Source: Prorocentrum cordatum | Taxonomy: Eukaryota > Sar > Dinophyceae > Prorocentrales > Prorocentraceae | Length of the DNA: 37,500 nucleotides | Direction: 5' to 3' | Assembly (NCBI GenBank): GCA_963575745.1 | Contig: CAUYUJ010017915.1 | Location: forward strand, 573,792-611,291 | Shown here: in pieces, positions 1 to 7,971 of the stretch | How the letters are laid out: each line of letters opens with the position of its first letter | How positions within the stretch are numbered: the stretch's first letter is position 1 | The notes under the pieces: generated by a model | What the model was told of the DNA's origin: nothing | Seen by the model: only the letters and a program-made list of their open reading frames with translations | Database searches by the model: none | Program-made: the position numbers and the translations under genes

Positions 1-110
1 TCGTGCGCAGCCTCCGGAGATCTCCGGCCAGGCCACACCAGCGGCGACGCGCGGCTGGAGGGGCTCAAGCGCGCCGTCCACTTCTTTGCCGACGCCGTGC
101 TGACCGCACG
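1..110 (+). CDS. possible partial exon, unknown protein
   Basis: The frame starting at base 1 encodes about 36 plausible residues, including the stretch EGLKRAVHFFADAV, before turning into a Pro/Arg-rich low-complexity run. Most third codon positions are G or C, as in the better-supported exons. The 5' end lies outside the window and no donor site is obvious. No family was recognised. The 3' side (about 110-700) is pyrimidine-rich and shows nothing convincing. Confidence 0.3.
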
Positions 111-715
111 CAGCCGGAGCGATTCTCCGAAGCGTCCGCGCCGCCCCCCCCCGTTTCTGCAGCAGTCTCGCCGCAGTATGTTCAGACGGCCGTGCCTGCG
201 CCCTGCCGCCTGCTCCCGCTTCGGGGGGCCCTCTCTCTTCTCGTGGTTGCCGTGCCTGCTGCCCGTGGCTCCCCAGCCCGTCCTCTGGCTCGGCTCTGGC
301 GGCTGCTACCCCTGGTGCCCTCCCCTCTCCTCCTCTTCCCTCTGCCGTTCCTCCCCACCTGTCCCTCCTATCCTTTAATCCTTTCGACTCCCCCACATTC
401 TCCCTCCCGCAACGAAGGAATACTTCCTCACCGCGCCCGAACAACCTTGGCCACGGGCCAACAATTTGGGCAGGGCTTAAAGAAGCACCGCCGACCATTG
501 AGATTTACACGCGATGCTCTTGGCATGTCATGTCTGGGAGTGTGTTGAAGGGGGGGACTTCCTCAGTTAAGACGCCCCCTGGTTTTCCTTGTCGTTGTTT
601 TCTCCAACGCTAGATGCCCGCATGGCTGGCCGGCACATCGTATCTCTCTTGCCGAACAGTCGGTCTGGTTGCCCTCAGACAATTCACCATCTAATGTTTC
701 GTGACCTTGTTCCAC

Positions 716-913
716 ACGACTCGACTAGACGTAAGAGTGAACTTTCGCCAGATTGAACTTATTTTCGGGCCCAATCGGGTCCCCCGATCGCTGAACGCCA
801 AGCGGCAGCAGCGGCTTGCGCGCCTGGGGTTTGCCGCCCCGCGTCCCCCGTTCAGTCGCGCACCGCAGGTCACGCTTGCCCAGGGTCGCTCTCACGTGTA
901 GCCGAATGAGTCG
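716..913 (+). mobile_element. family B TIR element, copy 1 (introner-like)
   Basis: This is a 198-bp element with imperfect terminal inverted repeats; GTAAGAGTGA at the left is mirrored by TCGCTCTCACGT at the right. The implied intron runs 731-901, exactly 171 nt, with donor AC|GTAAGAG and acceptor ACGTGTAG|CC. Copy 2 (4510-4707) has the same structure and an intron of the same length. Downstream, the frame from CGAATGAGT gives about 20 protein-like residues before a stop. The TIR and splice motifs are visible; intron function is inferred. Confidence 0.55.
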
Positions 914-1054
914 TATCCGACATGACTTAGGGCGCCTGTGGTTTCTCATTCCGGACGGTCCATGACCTGGCCAGGCGTTGTCCTGTCTCTGCGCCCGACG
1001 CCCTTCTTCAAAGCAAGGCCTCATGGGATTGATCTCGCGGAGAGTTGAACTCAG

Positions 1055-1221
1055 GAGGGAAAAAACACAGACACAATTAATCGTCGATCCTCCAGAAAAT
1101 ATGTGAAAATATGGGAAGCGGGGGGGAAGACAGAAACCCAGAAACTATGGGGAAATATGGGGGATCTTGTTATTTTTGTGTATTTATTTGTGTGTTTGTG
1201 GGCCCCTTCATGAGCATCAAG
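1055..1221 (+). mobile_element. family A introner-like repeat, copy 1
   Basis: This is one of five dispersed copies, all in the same orientation. Each begins CAG|GAGGGAAAAA, then an A/C-rich stretch ending in AATCGTCG, two or three ATATGGG-type motifs, a G-run with GAAGA, and a T/G-rich end (TTTGTGTGTNNNNGGGCCCC). Here the end nearest an AG is 1221. The GA donor is one of the non-canonical dinoflagellate donors. A short open frame precedes it and an open frame (about 1222-1370) follows it. Confidence 0.5.
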
Positions 1222-1375
1222 CCTACAACCACATTGCCATTATCTTTAGGAAGCGGCCTGGGGTCTCCGTCGCGAAGACGAGACGAAGAGGCCACGGGGC
1301 GAACGGAGGCACCGAAGCGAACGCCAGAGGAAGGGATGCATGGACTGGGAGCTGGGCGAGTTTCTGGTCTCCTGT
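1222..1375 (+). CDS. possible exon after repeat A copy 1
   Basis: Two + frames stay open here. The frame containing HEHQAYNHIAIIF and then RGHGANGGTEANARG has the higher G/C at third positions. It is bounded on the left by the family A repeat and runs into a CTC/TCTC low-complexity tract at about 1378-1445. No domain was recognised, and the choice of frame is uncertain. Confidence 0.3.
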
Positions 1376-1377
1376 CT

Positions 1378-1445
1378 TCTCCTCCTCCTCCTCCTCCCTT
1401 CCGCTGTCCTTTCTCTTCTTTATCTCTCTCTCTCTCTCTTTCTTG
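1378..1445 (+). repeat. CTC/TCTC low-complexity tract
   Basis: A pyrimidine-only stretch of CTCCTC and TCTCTC repeats. Open frames through it are compositional. Confidence 0.8.
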
Positions 1446-1479
1446 CTGGCCTCGGCTCTACGGCAGTCGGGCCGGCTCC

Positions 1480-1767
1480 CAGCCCGTTGAAGTTAGAACC
1501 GTATCAACCAGAGGGGACCGATGCGTGTCACGTCCCCGACTCCGCGCGCGCGCCACAGGCTCCGAAAGATCCTCGCCGTGCGCTCGCTGCACCGCCGCAG
1601 CCCAAGTCACATGGCAGGTGCCGCCAAGAGGCTACCTGACACAACCGTCAGGGCACCAACCTCAGTCGCAGGGAAGCCTGCATCGCCGCATGCCAGAGCA
1701 GTGGCCCGACCGAGCAGTCGCTGCCTACAAGGGTTTCGCTCGCAAGTACCAAGACGATAGATATTGA
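1480..1767 (+). CDS. coding-like fragment ending at TGA 1765-1767
   Basis: An open + frame ends with about 25 natural-looking residues (MPEQWPDRAVAAYKGFARK then QDDRY) and a stop at 1765-1767. Upstream it is Pro/Arg-rich. This is the first of several coding-like pieces between 1.5 and 2.7 kb that sit in different + frames with stops between them, on a strand unusually rich in A and C. It may be a terminal exon or a decayed gene. No family was recognised. Confidence 0.35.
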   Translation, partial: QPVEVRTVSTRGDRCVSRPRLRARATGSERSSPCARCTAAAQVTWQVPPRGYLTQPSGHQPQSQGSLHRRMPEQWPDRAVAAYKGFARKYQDDRY

Positions 1768-1878
1768 TAACGTGTACTGACAACGCCGCTCCGACCACCG
1801 CGAGCATAATGGCGAGCTTTGCAATTTTGTGGGCAGAAGATAATCATATATTTAATGTCGCATCACTCCCTCACGCAC

Positions 1879-2064
1879 ATGCCGGGCTCTAGCCGCAACT
1901 TACCAGGGACCACGGCTTCCGCCGACGCATACCAGGCCAATGGCACCGCCCCATTCATCAGCCTCGATACACTAAACAGGGATGCCCCTGTCGCACTCGC
2001 GCAGGACGAAGCGGAGGACAGGACACCAGACACCAGCACCATCTCATTCAACACGCTTGATTAG
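1879..2064 (+). CDS. coding-like ORF, 61 codons, unknown
   Basis: The ORF runs from ATG at 1879 to TAG at 2062-2064. It is polar, with segments NLPGTTASADAYQANGTA and LAQDEAEDRTPDTST. The frame continues beyond the TAG for about 30 further protein-like codons (RLLQEIRRQNLILAL), so a nonsense mutation, readthrough or a splice site near the stop are all possible. Just upstream, another frame (ATG 1809) gives MASFAILWAEDNHIF, which suggests indel decay. No homology is recognised. Confidence 0.35.
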   Translation: MPGSSRNLPGTTASADAYQANGTAPFISLDTLNRDAPVALAQDEAEDRTPDTSTISFNTLD

Positions 2065-2165
2065 GGCAACCGGCTCTTGCAAGAGATCCGCAGGCAGAAT
2101 CTGATTTTGGCACTCGCAGTCCTGGCACCGACCAACACACCGATTATTCTGGGAAGGAGACACTC

Positions 2166-2330
2166 ATGCCCGTCCTCCGTGAAGGGGCTATGGCCTCCCA
2201 GCCCATGCCAGGACACATCAACAGGACCATCTACTCGCTGGGCCGCACCGAGGTCAACTGCCTCCAAAACGTGGTTCAGGTTACTCTCGACCCAGCCGAC
2301 AGCGTCACCTGGATTCGGGGCGCCATCTGA
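2166..2330 (+). CDS. 54-codon coding-like ORF, unknown
   Basis: The ORF runs from ATG at 2166 to TGA at 2328-2330. Third positions are overwhelmingly C or G while second positions are mixed, a good coding signature. It contains GHINRTIYSLGRTEVN and a C-terminal DSVTWIRGAI. The frame stays open past the stop for more than 200 codons, so it may be one exon of a longer, broken gene. AAGGAG occurs 6 bases before the ATG; in a eukaryotic context this is probably chance. Confidence 0.4.
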   Translation: MPVLREGAMASQPMPGHINRTIYSLGRTEVNCLQNVVQVTLDPADSVTWIRGAI

Positions 2331-2489
2331 GAGGTTGGCGCTATGGCTGCCACGCCAACGCTGGAAGACCCGTCCACCACCCAGATCTCACGGGGCTGCC
2401 CCCATCAGCGGAAGCCGCGTCCCCGGAGGCACGGGCACGGGCGAACAAAAAGCAGCAACAAAAACTACGAGCAAGTCAGAGGCCATATG

Positions 2490-2725
2490 ACAACTAAGCG
2501 CGACAGCGTCAGGCAGCAACGGGGCGACGACCGCGCGGATGCCTTCGCGGCTATCTGCACCTCTCAATTCCGCACCGTCCAAATCCAAGAGGCCATGGAG
2601 CTCCTCGGGCGTCGCGTCACGAGCGCGAGGAAGCGCGGGCTGACGGCCACCTTCGGCATCAAACCAGCGGGCGCGCTCATGGCCCTTCCCACGTCGGGCA
2701 GGCGAGGTGATTCAGCTACCACGGG
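2490..2725 (+). CDS. coding-like segment, unknown basic/helical protein
   Basis: From ATG 2490 the frame gives about 75 natural residues including DRADAFAAICTSQFRTVQ and EAMELLGRRVTSARKRG, with high GC at third positions. After about 2720 this frame becomes Arg/His-rich, while the frame at 2707-2964 looks better (IQLPRGGPPPSDYIAARR). That suggests a splice junction or a frameshift near 2710. A third frame just upstream (about 2395-2497) also reads well. No family was recognised. Confidence 0.4.
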
Positions 2726-3049
2726 GCGGGCCGCCACCCAGCGACTACATCGCGGCGCGGCGCGCCACCTCGCCGAGGCAAAACGCCTGCGGCGCCACCC
2801 GCGCGGACAGAAGGGCGGGCATCCGCGTCGAACCAGACGCCGCGGAGACCAAGCAGGTCGCGCTCGAACTACGGCGCACTCGCGCTGCCCCGGCAAATCC
2901 AAGTGCCGCAGCACTGGCATTGCTCTCCAGAGAGCCACGAAAACGAAAATCGCCAAGGTCCTGACCTCCACCCAGTGGCACTGCGCAGTTCAACGCACAG
3001 GATGGTGCAAATCCGCCAGAGGCGATGCTGCCATCACCAGAGCGGCACC

Positions 3050-3147
3050 CCACCGTCTAACGCTGTAGTCCGCGTCCACGGCTCTACCATCCCACGGACC
3101 ATCGTCAAGATCGAACCTCCCGCCAACTCGGATGCAACTCCTGGGAG
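3050..3147 (+). CDS. candidate exon upstream of element D copy 1
   Basis: The frame gives VVRVHGSTIPRTIVKIEPP followed by ANSDATPG. The last six residues are encoded by the left terminus of element D, and the same terminus reads S/R-DATPG in the same frame at the two other D copies. The exon would end at GGGAG|GT (3147/3148), leaving phase 2, and joins in frame to the exon starting at 3332. Confidence 0.4.
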
Positions 3148-3346
3148 GTCAAATTCTGATTTTGCCCTGGTCCGAAACCCGGATTCATCCCGCCTGATCC
3201 CGCTTCATCCGGCCCGATCCCGCTCGATCCCGCTCAATCCGGCGTCATCCGAGGCCCACTCCGCCGCCACGGGCCCCCCCCCCTGTGGGGCTCGATCTTC
3301 TCTCATCCTTCCGACGACGACCTCCCAGCAGGTGCCCCCTGACGCC
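3130..3346 (+). mobile_element. family D TIR element copy 1, inferred intron 3148-3331
   Basis: The left end is GATGCAACTCCTGGGAGGT; the right end (ACCTCCCAG, then CAG, then GTGCCCCC) is its imperfect inverted repeat. The donor GGGAG|GTCAAA and acceptor CCCAGCAG|GTG lie inside the two termini. Internally it has TGATTTTGCCCTGG and a run of ATCCCGC/CATCCGG units. Removing 3148-3331 (184 nt) joins two GC3-rich frames with consistent phase. Other copies lie at 22531-22755 and in pieces at 36575-37123. Confidence 0.55.
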
Positions 3347-3565
3347 CAGAGCAACCCCGCCACGGGCCGACCGGTGCCGTCGCCTCGCCCGGCAAAAACA
3401 CTGCGACGGGAGAGCCCGCGGCGGGGCCGCCGCCGCCGGGGGGGCCCCCGCGCCCTCGCGCCGCCACCGCTCCACGACGGGGGCGGCCACCGGGCCTGGT
3501 CCCCCGCACGCCCTCGCGCCCGGCGGACTGCAAGGCTCGTCGCACCGCTGCGATCCCTCCGTCCC
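3332..3565 (+). CDS. candidate exon, Ala/Gly/Pro/Arg-rich
   Basis: In the phase left by removing D copy 1 the frame has about 90% G/C third positions over some 70 codons, with segments ADRCRRLARQKHCDGRARG and TTGAATGPGPPHALAPGG. It then runs into a CTCTCTCC tract (about 3565-3600). Composition is low-complexity and no domain is seen. Confidence 0.4.
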
Positions 3566-3700
3566 GCCTCTCTCCCTCTCTCTCTCCCTCCCTCTCTCGC
3601 GCACTCGCCTCCCCTGTCGTGGGCCCTGCTGTGGGCCGCTCGGGGTGCTCCTGCGGCTCCGTCCCGGGGCTCTCCCGGTGAGAGGAGGCTGCCGGAGAAC

Positions 3701-3757
3701 ACACGAAGACCTCGACCCTCGATCCTCGTCGAGGATGGAGGGTCGAGGTCCTCGTGT
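3701..3757. repeat. near-perfect 57-bp palindrome
   Basis: The left arm 3701-3728 and right arm 3730-3757 are inverted copies with about 26 of 28 positions matching and a one-base centre. Transcribed, it would form a long hairpin. It sits in non-coding sequence between coding-like islands. Confidence 0.8.
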
Positions 3758-3994
3758 GAGAGCTTCAAAGGCGTCTGAGAGTTCAACGGGCTTCATCTGG
3801 AAACCCCAGCAAGTATCAGCACCGCCCAACAACCGGTTCTTCTTCCCTGACCTTCGATCCTAGATCTTAGGTCCTCCCCATCGGCCCGCTCTCAGGGTCG
3901 TCAGTACCCGAACCTCATCGGTCCTGCCCTTCGATCCTCCAAGACACGAGCGCCCCGATCCGCCTCGGCCCCCCGCGGCCGCCCTCCGCTGCCA

Positions 3995-4192
3995 GGTCGC
4001 GGCGCGGACTCCTCCGAGAAGAGCCAGTGGGCCGACTGCCTGTCCCGGGTCGTGGACCAGTGCTGCAGGGCCATCCAGGAGACGTGGCACCGCGTGTGGC
4101 CAGGCGCCGCCCGGGCGAGAGAGGAGGGAGGGCTGTGGAGGACGATCATAATGGAGAGGAAGCGTGTTGCCAAATGGCTTCCAGATGTCTAA
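3995..4192 (+). CDS. candidate exon (Trp/Cys-rich helical segment), unknown protein
   Basis: The frame runs from an AG acceptor (CTGCCAG|G near 3994) to TAA at 4190-4192. It encodes SSEKSQWADCLSRVVDQC, then CRAIQETWHRVWPGAAR and a C-terminal MERKRVAKWLPDV. Third positions are almost 100% G/C from 4007 to 4100, the strongest single coding signal in the first 5 kb. It may be a terminal exon, or may splice earlier (GGCCAG|GC). A 33-bp piece of it is repeated at 4852-4884. No family was recognised. Confidence 0.55.
   Translation, partial: GRGADSSEKSQWADCLSRVVDQCCRAIQETWHRVWPGAARAREEGGLWRTIIMERKRVAKWLPDV
4079..4111 (+). repeat. 33-bp exon fragment duplicated at 4852-4884
   Basis: The two stretches are identical but for one base (GGCCAGGCGCC versus GGCCAGACGCC). 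Both encode ETWHRVWP followed by G or D and AA in the same relative frame. This may be exon duplication or a footprint of an insertion between them. Confidence 0.8.
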
Positions 4193-4290
4193 ACAATGTT
4201 CCAAACATGTTCTATTCATTAAAAAAAGAAAAACATGTTTGAATCATGTTCAGAACATTTTCCATACATTTGAACACATGCGCAACTCAA
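4160..4290. other. AT-rich non-coding stretch
   Basis: An AT-rich patch in otherwise GC-rich DNA, with repeated AACATGTT motifs and a run of A. No gene is seen. Downstream (about 4300-4500) a GC-rich open + frame (LDVLAPPFVSPRASCSPP) is possible but unsupported. Confidence 0.5.
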
Positions 4291-4509
4291 TGGTAGGATG
4301 GTTAGAGTGCCCATTGTCGTGGCATCCACAAAGGGAGGGACTGGGGGGACGAGGAGTGGCCCCGTGCGCCTCGACGTGCTGGCGCCCCCGTTCGTGTCGC
4401 CGCGGGCGTCTTGCTCGCCGCCGGGCGCACGCATCGGGCGCGGCGGCGTGCCCCGTTGGAGCGCCCGTGGCTCCAAGCATGTGGCCGGTTGTGAAGGATG
4501 GGGGTGTGC

Positions 4510-4707
4510 GTAAATTCGACCAGACGTAAGAGTGACCTTATGCCGGAGTGACCTTTGGTGCGGGCACAGATGGGCCCCCAGATGGCCGAACGCGAAGCGG
4601 TAGCAGCGGCTAGGGCGCCCACATTTGGCCTCCCCGCGGCCCCCCAAAAGCCGCGCACCAAAGGTCACTCTTACCCAGGGTCGCTCTTTCGTGTAGCCGA
4701 GTAAATG
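4510..4707 (+). mobile_element. family B TIR element, copy 2 (introner-like)
   Basis: The left terminus ACGTAAGAGTGACC and right terminus GGTCACTCTTACC...GCTCTTTCGTG form nested inverted repeats extending more than 40 bp. The inner pair TGACCTTTGGTGCG / CGCACCAAAGGTCA is perfect. The implied intron is 4526-4696 (171 nt, GTAAGAG to CGTGTAG), the same length as in copy 1. Confidence 0.6.
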
Positions 4708-4921
4708 CCCGCGTGGCGCGCGAGAGCGCAGAGTGGACCGAAAGCCGAGAGCGTAAGAGCGAAACGTGCCTCGGGAAAGCCGAGATCCCGCCCCTGTCCT
4801 CCTCATGTTTGGGGTAAACTTCGTGGCGGTGGTTCCCATTGTTGGTCAGATGAGACGTGGCACCGCGTGTGGCCAGACGCCGCCGTGCCCACAGAGCCTC
4901 CCTTCTCAAGCAGTGGCGAAG
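4697..4921 (+). CDS. candidate exon between elements B2 and O
   Basis: Coding-like in + frames. One frame after the B acceptor reads ARVARESAEWTESRERKS. A second frame stays open through the duplicated ETWHRVWP segment into AAVPTEPPFSSSGEASW, ending at the left TIR of element O. The frame may change through an unseen junction, so exact boundaries are not resolved. Confidence 0.4.
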
Positions 4922-5121
4922 CGTCCTGGCTTGCCTATAGGCCTACCAAAGAGTGTTCTAAGAACCTTTTGTGGTTTGCACGAAATGGTCTTGGAACAGT
5001 TCTGTCTGGGACTGTCTTGTTTTAAAACATCGGTCTTCTGTTTTAGGAACAGTGTTGTGTTCTTGGAACATTTTGGGGTTCTAAGAACATGTCGTGGTAG
5101 GCCTATAGGAATGCCAGGACG
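4922..5121 (+). mobile_element. element O, 200-bp AT-rich TIR element
   Basis: The termini CGTCCTGGC..CCTATAGGCCTACCA and their inverted copy extend about 40 bp, including GTTCTAAGAAC. The interior is AT-rich with GGAACA/TGTTCT repeats. It sits exactly between two coding-like stretches, as an intron would. Only one copy is present in the window. Confidence 0.65.
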
Positions 5122-5341
5122 GTCGGTCCCTGCTCAATTTCCCCCTCCTCTCCTCATTGGAGGGGCTCGATGTGTACGCCACGAGATTGTTTGTTTATCC
5201 TCCGGCCCGCAGCGGTCGTCCCCTCCAGGGTGAGCGTGCTAGTGCTTGTGTGCGCACTACGGCGTATCGCAGCGCATCCCCGCCCCGACGTGCCCCACCC
5301 CGCCCAAGCGCTACCGTTACCCGCTACAGGAAGTAATTCAG
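5122..5341 (+). CDS. candidate exon ending at CAG|GA 5341
   Basis: The 3' part (5265-5341) reads YGVSQRIPAPTCPTPPKR then YRYPLQEVIQ with about 80% GC third positions. It ends exactly at the CAG that precedes repeat A copy 2, in phase 0. The 5' part (about 5150-5230) is also open in a frame containing EGLDVYATRLFVYPPARSG. The product is unknown. Confidence 0.45.
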
Positions 5342-5516
5342 GAGGGAAAAAGAACACAGACACAATTAATCGTCGCTTCCCAGAAAATATGGGAAAATAC
5401 GGGAAGTGGGGGGGGGAAGACAAAACCAAGGAAATATGGAAAAATATGGGGAATCCTATTATTTGTGTCTATTTCTTGTGTGTCCCAGGGCCCCTTCATT
5501 CTTGCGTTGGCCAAAG
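5342..5516 (+). mobile_element. family A introner-like repeat, copy 2 (inferred GA-AG intron)
   Basis: This copy runs CAG|GAGGGAAAAAGAACACAG to GGCCAAAG|AGC, 175 nt. Removing it joins the upstream phase-0 frame (QEVIQ) to SEEALGSYSVYKRSS in frame. Because 175 is not a multiple of three, the two exons lie in different genomic frames, so the join is not simply readthrough. GTCCCAG|GGCCCC at about 5488 is an alternative acceptor. Confidence 0.55.
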
Positions 5517-5681
5517 AGCGAAGAAGCTCTCGGAAGTTATTCAGTCTACAAGCGCTCCAGCATCCCACGGTTCGAGCAGGCGGGGGTCTGTACACCGAGC
5601 TCTTTGTCTGACCAAGGTGTTTGTGTTGAGCCCCTCCCACCTCCCGCCCCCCAGGCCCGCGAGGATCGAGGAGCGGGGTAG
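5517..5681 (+). CDS. candidate exon after repeat A copy 2
   Basis: It encodes SEEALGSYSVYKRSSIPRF, then VCTPSSLSDQGVCVEPLPP and PAPQAREDRGAG, ending at TAG 5679-5681. It is polar and Pro-rich and fits the upstream exon in phase. No domain was recognised. From 5690 to 6590 there is non-coding repeat material (see the next entry). Confidence 0.45.
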   Translation, partial: SEEALGSYSVYKRSSIPRFEQAGVCTPSSLSDQGVCVEPLPPPAPQAREDRGAG

Positions 5682-5874
5682 ACCCTGGTTTCTGGGCAAG
5701 CGTTTGGCAATCCTCGGGCCTTTGGAGGCCTCCGGCTTCCCCTGGGCACCGGCCTCGGTCATCATGAGGAGTACCGGCTTGCCCCGTCGAGGGCAAGGGG
5801 ACTCCGTGCGCAGCGTTGGCAGAAGGGGAAGGAGAGGAGGGGGGAGGAGGGAGGGAGGAGGAAGTAGGGAAGAG

Positions 5875-6350
5875 GAGGGTGGGCTGCAGATACCAGTCAG
5901 GATTGGCGGGCCACTGCAGCGTAGCCGTCAACAGGCAGGCACTCTCCGCCTCGAGCACCGATGATGATGTCAAACATTTTGTTAAGACCACGTTCGATCC
6001 TCTGGGAGGCCGTTGGCTTGAAAGGCTTCGAACCTGAGGGGAAGCGGACTCCACCGTGCCAAGCTCCGGGCAAGGGGGAGGGAGGACGAGAGGAGAAGGG
6101 GAAGATCAGAGGGGCAAAAAGGTCATGATAATGATACGTTCCAAGATTTCCCAGATTCCCGGATTACCCAATGTTCCACACAGGCTGCAGAAACGAGGGC
6201 CACTAGATTCTCTTTGAGCTCCTGGATCCTGATACAATCGCATCATGACATCATCATTGTCATCCTGCCACTCGTGGGCTGCAGACAGTGGTCAGGCTCA
6301 GCCGACCATTGCAGCGTAGCCGTCACCAGGCATGCACTCCTCTTGGAGGA
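5875..6350 (+). repeat. diverged repeat pair around GCAGCGTAGCCGTCA
   Basis: Two copies, about 5880-5960 and 6275-6350, share GGGCTGCAGA...GTCAGG and CATTGCAGCGTAGCCGTCA...GGCA with about 75-80% identity. A GGCCTTTGGAGGCCTCC-like motif also occurs near each (5716 and 6398). No coding sequence is evident in 5690-6590. Confidence 0.5.
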
Positions 6351-6596
6351 TCGAGGCGCATCGTGGATCGAAGATGCTATACGTTGTTGGCCCTTGCCGG
6401 ACCCCTGGAGGCCTCCAGTCTTCCAGGGATTCCAGGGGACCTTTGAAGAGACCTCCAGGGACCTCCGCTTCCTCATGTCATGCCCTTTCTCGGCTTCCTC
6501 AGTGGATGGGCGTTTTGTGAGTTGCATGACGCTGTGGAGTGGATCTGCGGTTCGGACCCGCCCTACGGTTATGCGGTCATGCTGACTCTCCATTTC

Positions 6597-6826
6597 TTCC
6601 TCCTCCTCCTCCTCCTCCTCCTCCTCCTCCTCGCTCCTCGCTCCTCGTCCCTTGCTCCTCGCTCCTCGCTCCTCGCTCCTCGCTCCTCGCCCCTCCTCCT
6701 CCTTCTCCTCCTCCTCCTCCTCCTCCTCGCTCCTCGCTCCTCGCTCCTCCTCCTCCTCCTCCTCCGCCTCCTTCTCCTCCTCCGCCTCCTCCTCCTCCTC
6801 CTCCTGCTCCTCCTCCCCCCCCCTTG
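6597..6826 (+). repeat. CTC (GAG) microsatellite array
   Basis: About 230 bp of (CTC)n with CGCTC interruptions, giving poly-Leu, Ser or Pro in + frames and poly-Glu in one - frame. These are compositional ORFs, not genes. Confidence 0.9.
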
Positions 6827-7081
6827 TCATTGGCTGGCTGACCTCAAGCATAGGTCAGCTGTTCCCGATGTGCCCTGAAGCTCGGTCGGAGGTCCACCGT
6901 CCGTGATCCCGGAAGGTGGGGGGGACGCTGCTGACGGGAGGTTTCGACGTAGAGCGGTGCCTGGGGGCCCGCCGCCGCACCCAGCGACTGAGGATGCTGA
7001 AGGCCGGGGGGGGGTCGTGAGGTTCGAACGACCGCGCGGAGCCGTCGGCGGTGGCCTCCTGGGGCTCCAGGACTCCACAGC

Positions 7082-7655
7082 ATGTTGGGTGTGCCTGACG
7101 GCCGCCGGGAAGGCTGGAGGGCTGTCGCAGCCAAGGCGGACGCCAGGCTGCCGAAGGGGGCGGCTTCTCTGGGGCTCGCGCTCGGGGTCAGCAAGACCGG
7201 GTGGAGGCCCGACCCCGTCGTGCTCACTTGGTCCGGCAGCATCAAGCAGCACGGTCGTGTTTTTGTGGGACGGCCACTTGGGCCGCTAAGTCCTAGGTGC
7301 GCTCCTGGGGGAAGCACAAGTGCAGGCTGATCGGGCCTTCGTCTGCGCGGCGCTGGAAGCCAGGCGACGCGATACACTTTCGGATCTGGTCAAGGTGGCC
7401 TCTGAGATGCTAACGTCGGCCCCGCAAGCCTGGCGGGCAAGGTGTTCCATTGGGATTTGTCCTGATCCTGGGGCCCGCTCCGGGAGGAGAGACCGTTTCA
7501 GGCTAAGTGGCACTGCAGGTAGGCGGGGTCGGAGCCCCTGCTCCTCCTCGAAAGCGGCTGTGCATTTTGCGACGGCCCATGCTTCGACGCTGAGTTCGCT
7601 GGTACAACGCTCAGAGGCAGTTCTTTGGAGGCCTGTATGGAGCTGGGCCGCCTGA
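7082..7655 (+). CDS. weak coding-like region
   Basis: Two overlapping + frames read naturally. The first, 7082-7330, contains REGWRAVAAKADARLPKG and LTWSGSIKQHGRVFVGRP. The second, from about 7320, contains QADRAFVCAALEARRRDT and LVKVASEMLTSAPQAWRAR. GC at third positions is only about 65%. The shift near 7320 suggests a splice or frameshift. Antisense frames (7286-7798 and 7498-8007) are also open, so the strand is uncertain. Confidence 0.3.
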
Positions 7656-7971
7656 CTGTGGGGTACATCAGTCCGCGCGGGACGGCGAGGACTACGCCGT
7701 GGTCCAGATAGGTAAGCATGTGTTCGGTACCTTGTCTGTGTAGCTCGACTGTCGTGCGACCATTTCGTGATGCCAGACGCCTCGGGCCTCGAAGGCAAGC
7801 GCGAAACCCGCTCGTCTTTGTTGGGAGCTCACTTTCGAGAAGATGTTGTGATTTCGTGTATGTCAAACCCCCACACCTCACAGCGAGCAGTGCAGGAACA
7901 TAATCGATCCCCTTTTTCAGCATGTGGGCAGCACCCTCACTGACCAGTTGGCCTAGAGGAGTGCAGCCCTT

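Noticed and set aside
2154-2166. Shine-Dalgarno-like AAGGAG before ATG 2166, suggesting a bacterial or phage operon
   Set aside because: A single match, no other ribosome sites, and neighbouring DNA is clearly eukaryotic repeat sequence.
4280-4345. tRNA-like D-arm (GGTTAGAGTGCCC)
   Set aside because: No T-arm or acceptor stem follows.
5324-5535. GGAAGTAATTCAG before and GGAAGTTATTCAG after repeat A copy 2, as a possible target-site duplication
   Set aside because: The second copy lies 18 bp inside the downstream exon rather than at the element border, so chance is more likely.
6480-6906. Poly-Leu, poly-Pro, poly-Ser and poly-Glu ORFs over CTC/GGA arrays (also at 11.8, 12.4, 20.6, 23.1, 25.9, 32.4 and 36.2 kb)
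   Set aside because: Purely compositional translation of triplet microsatellites.
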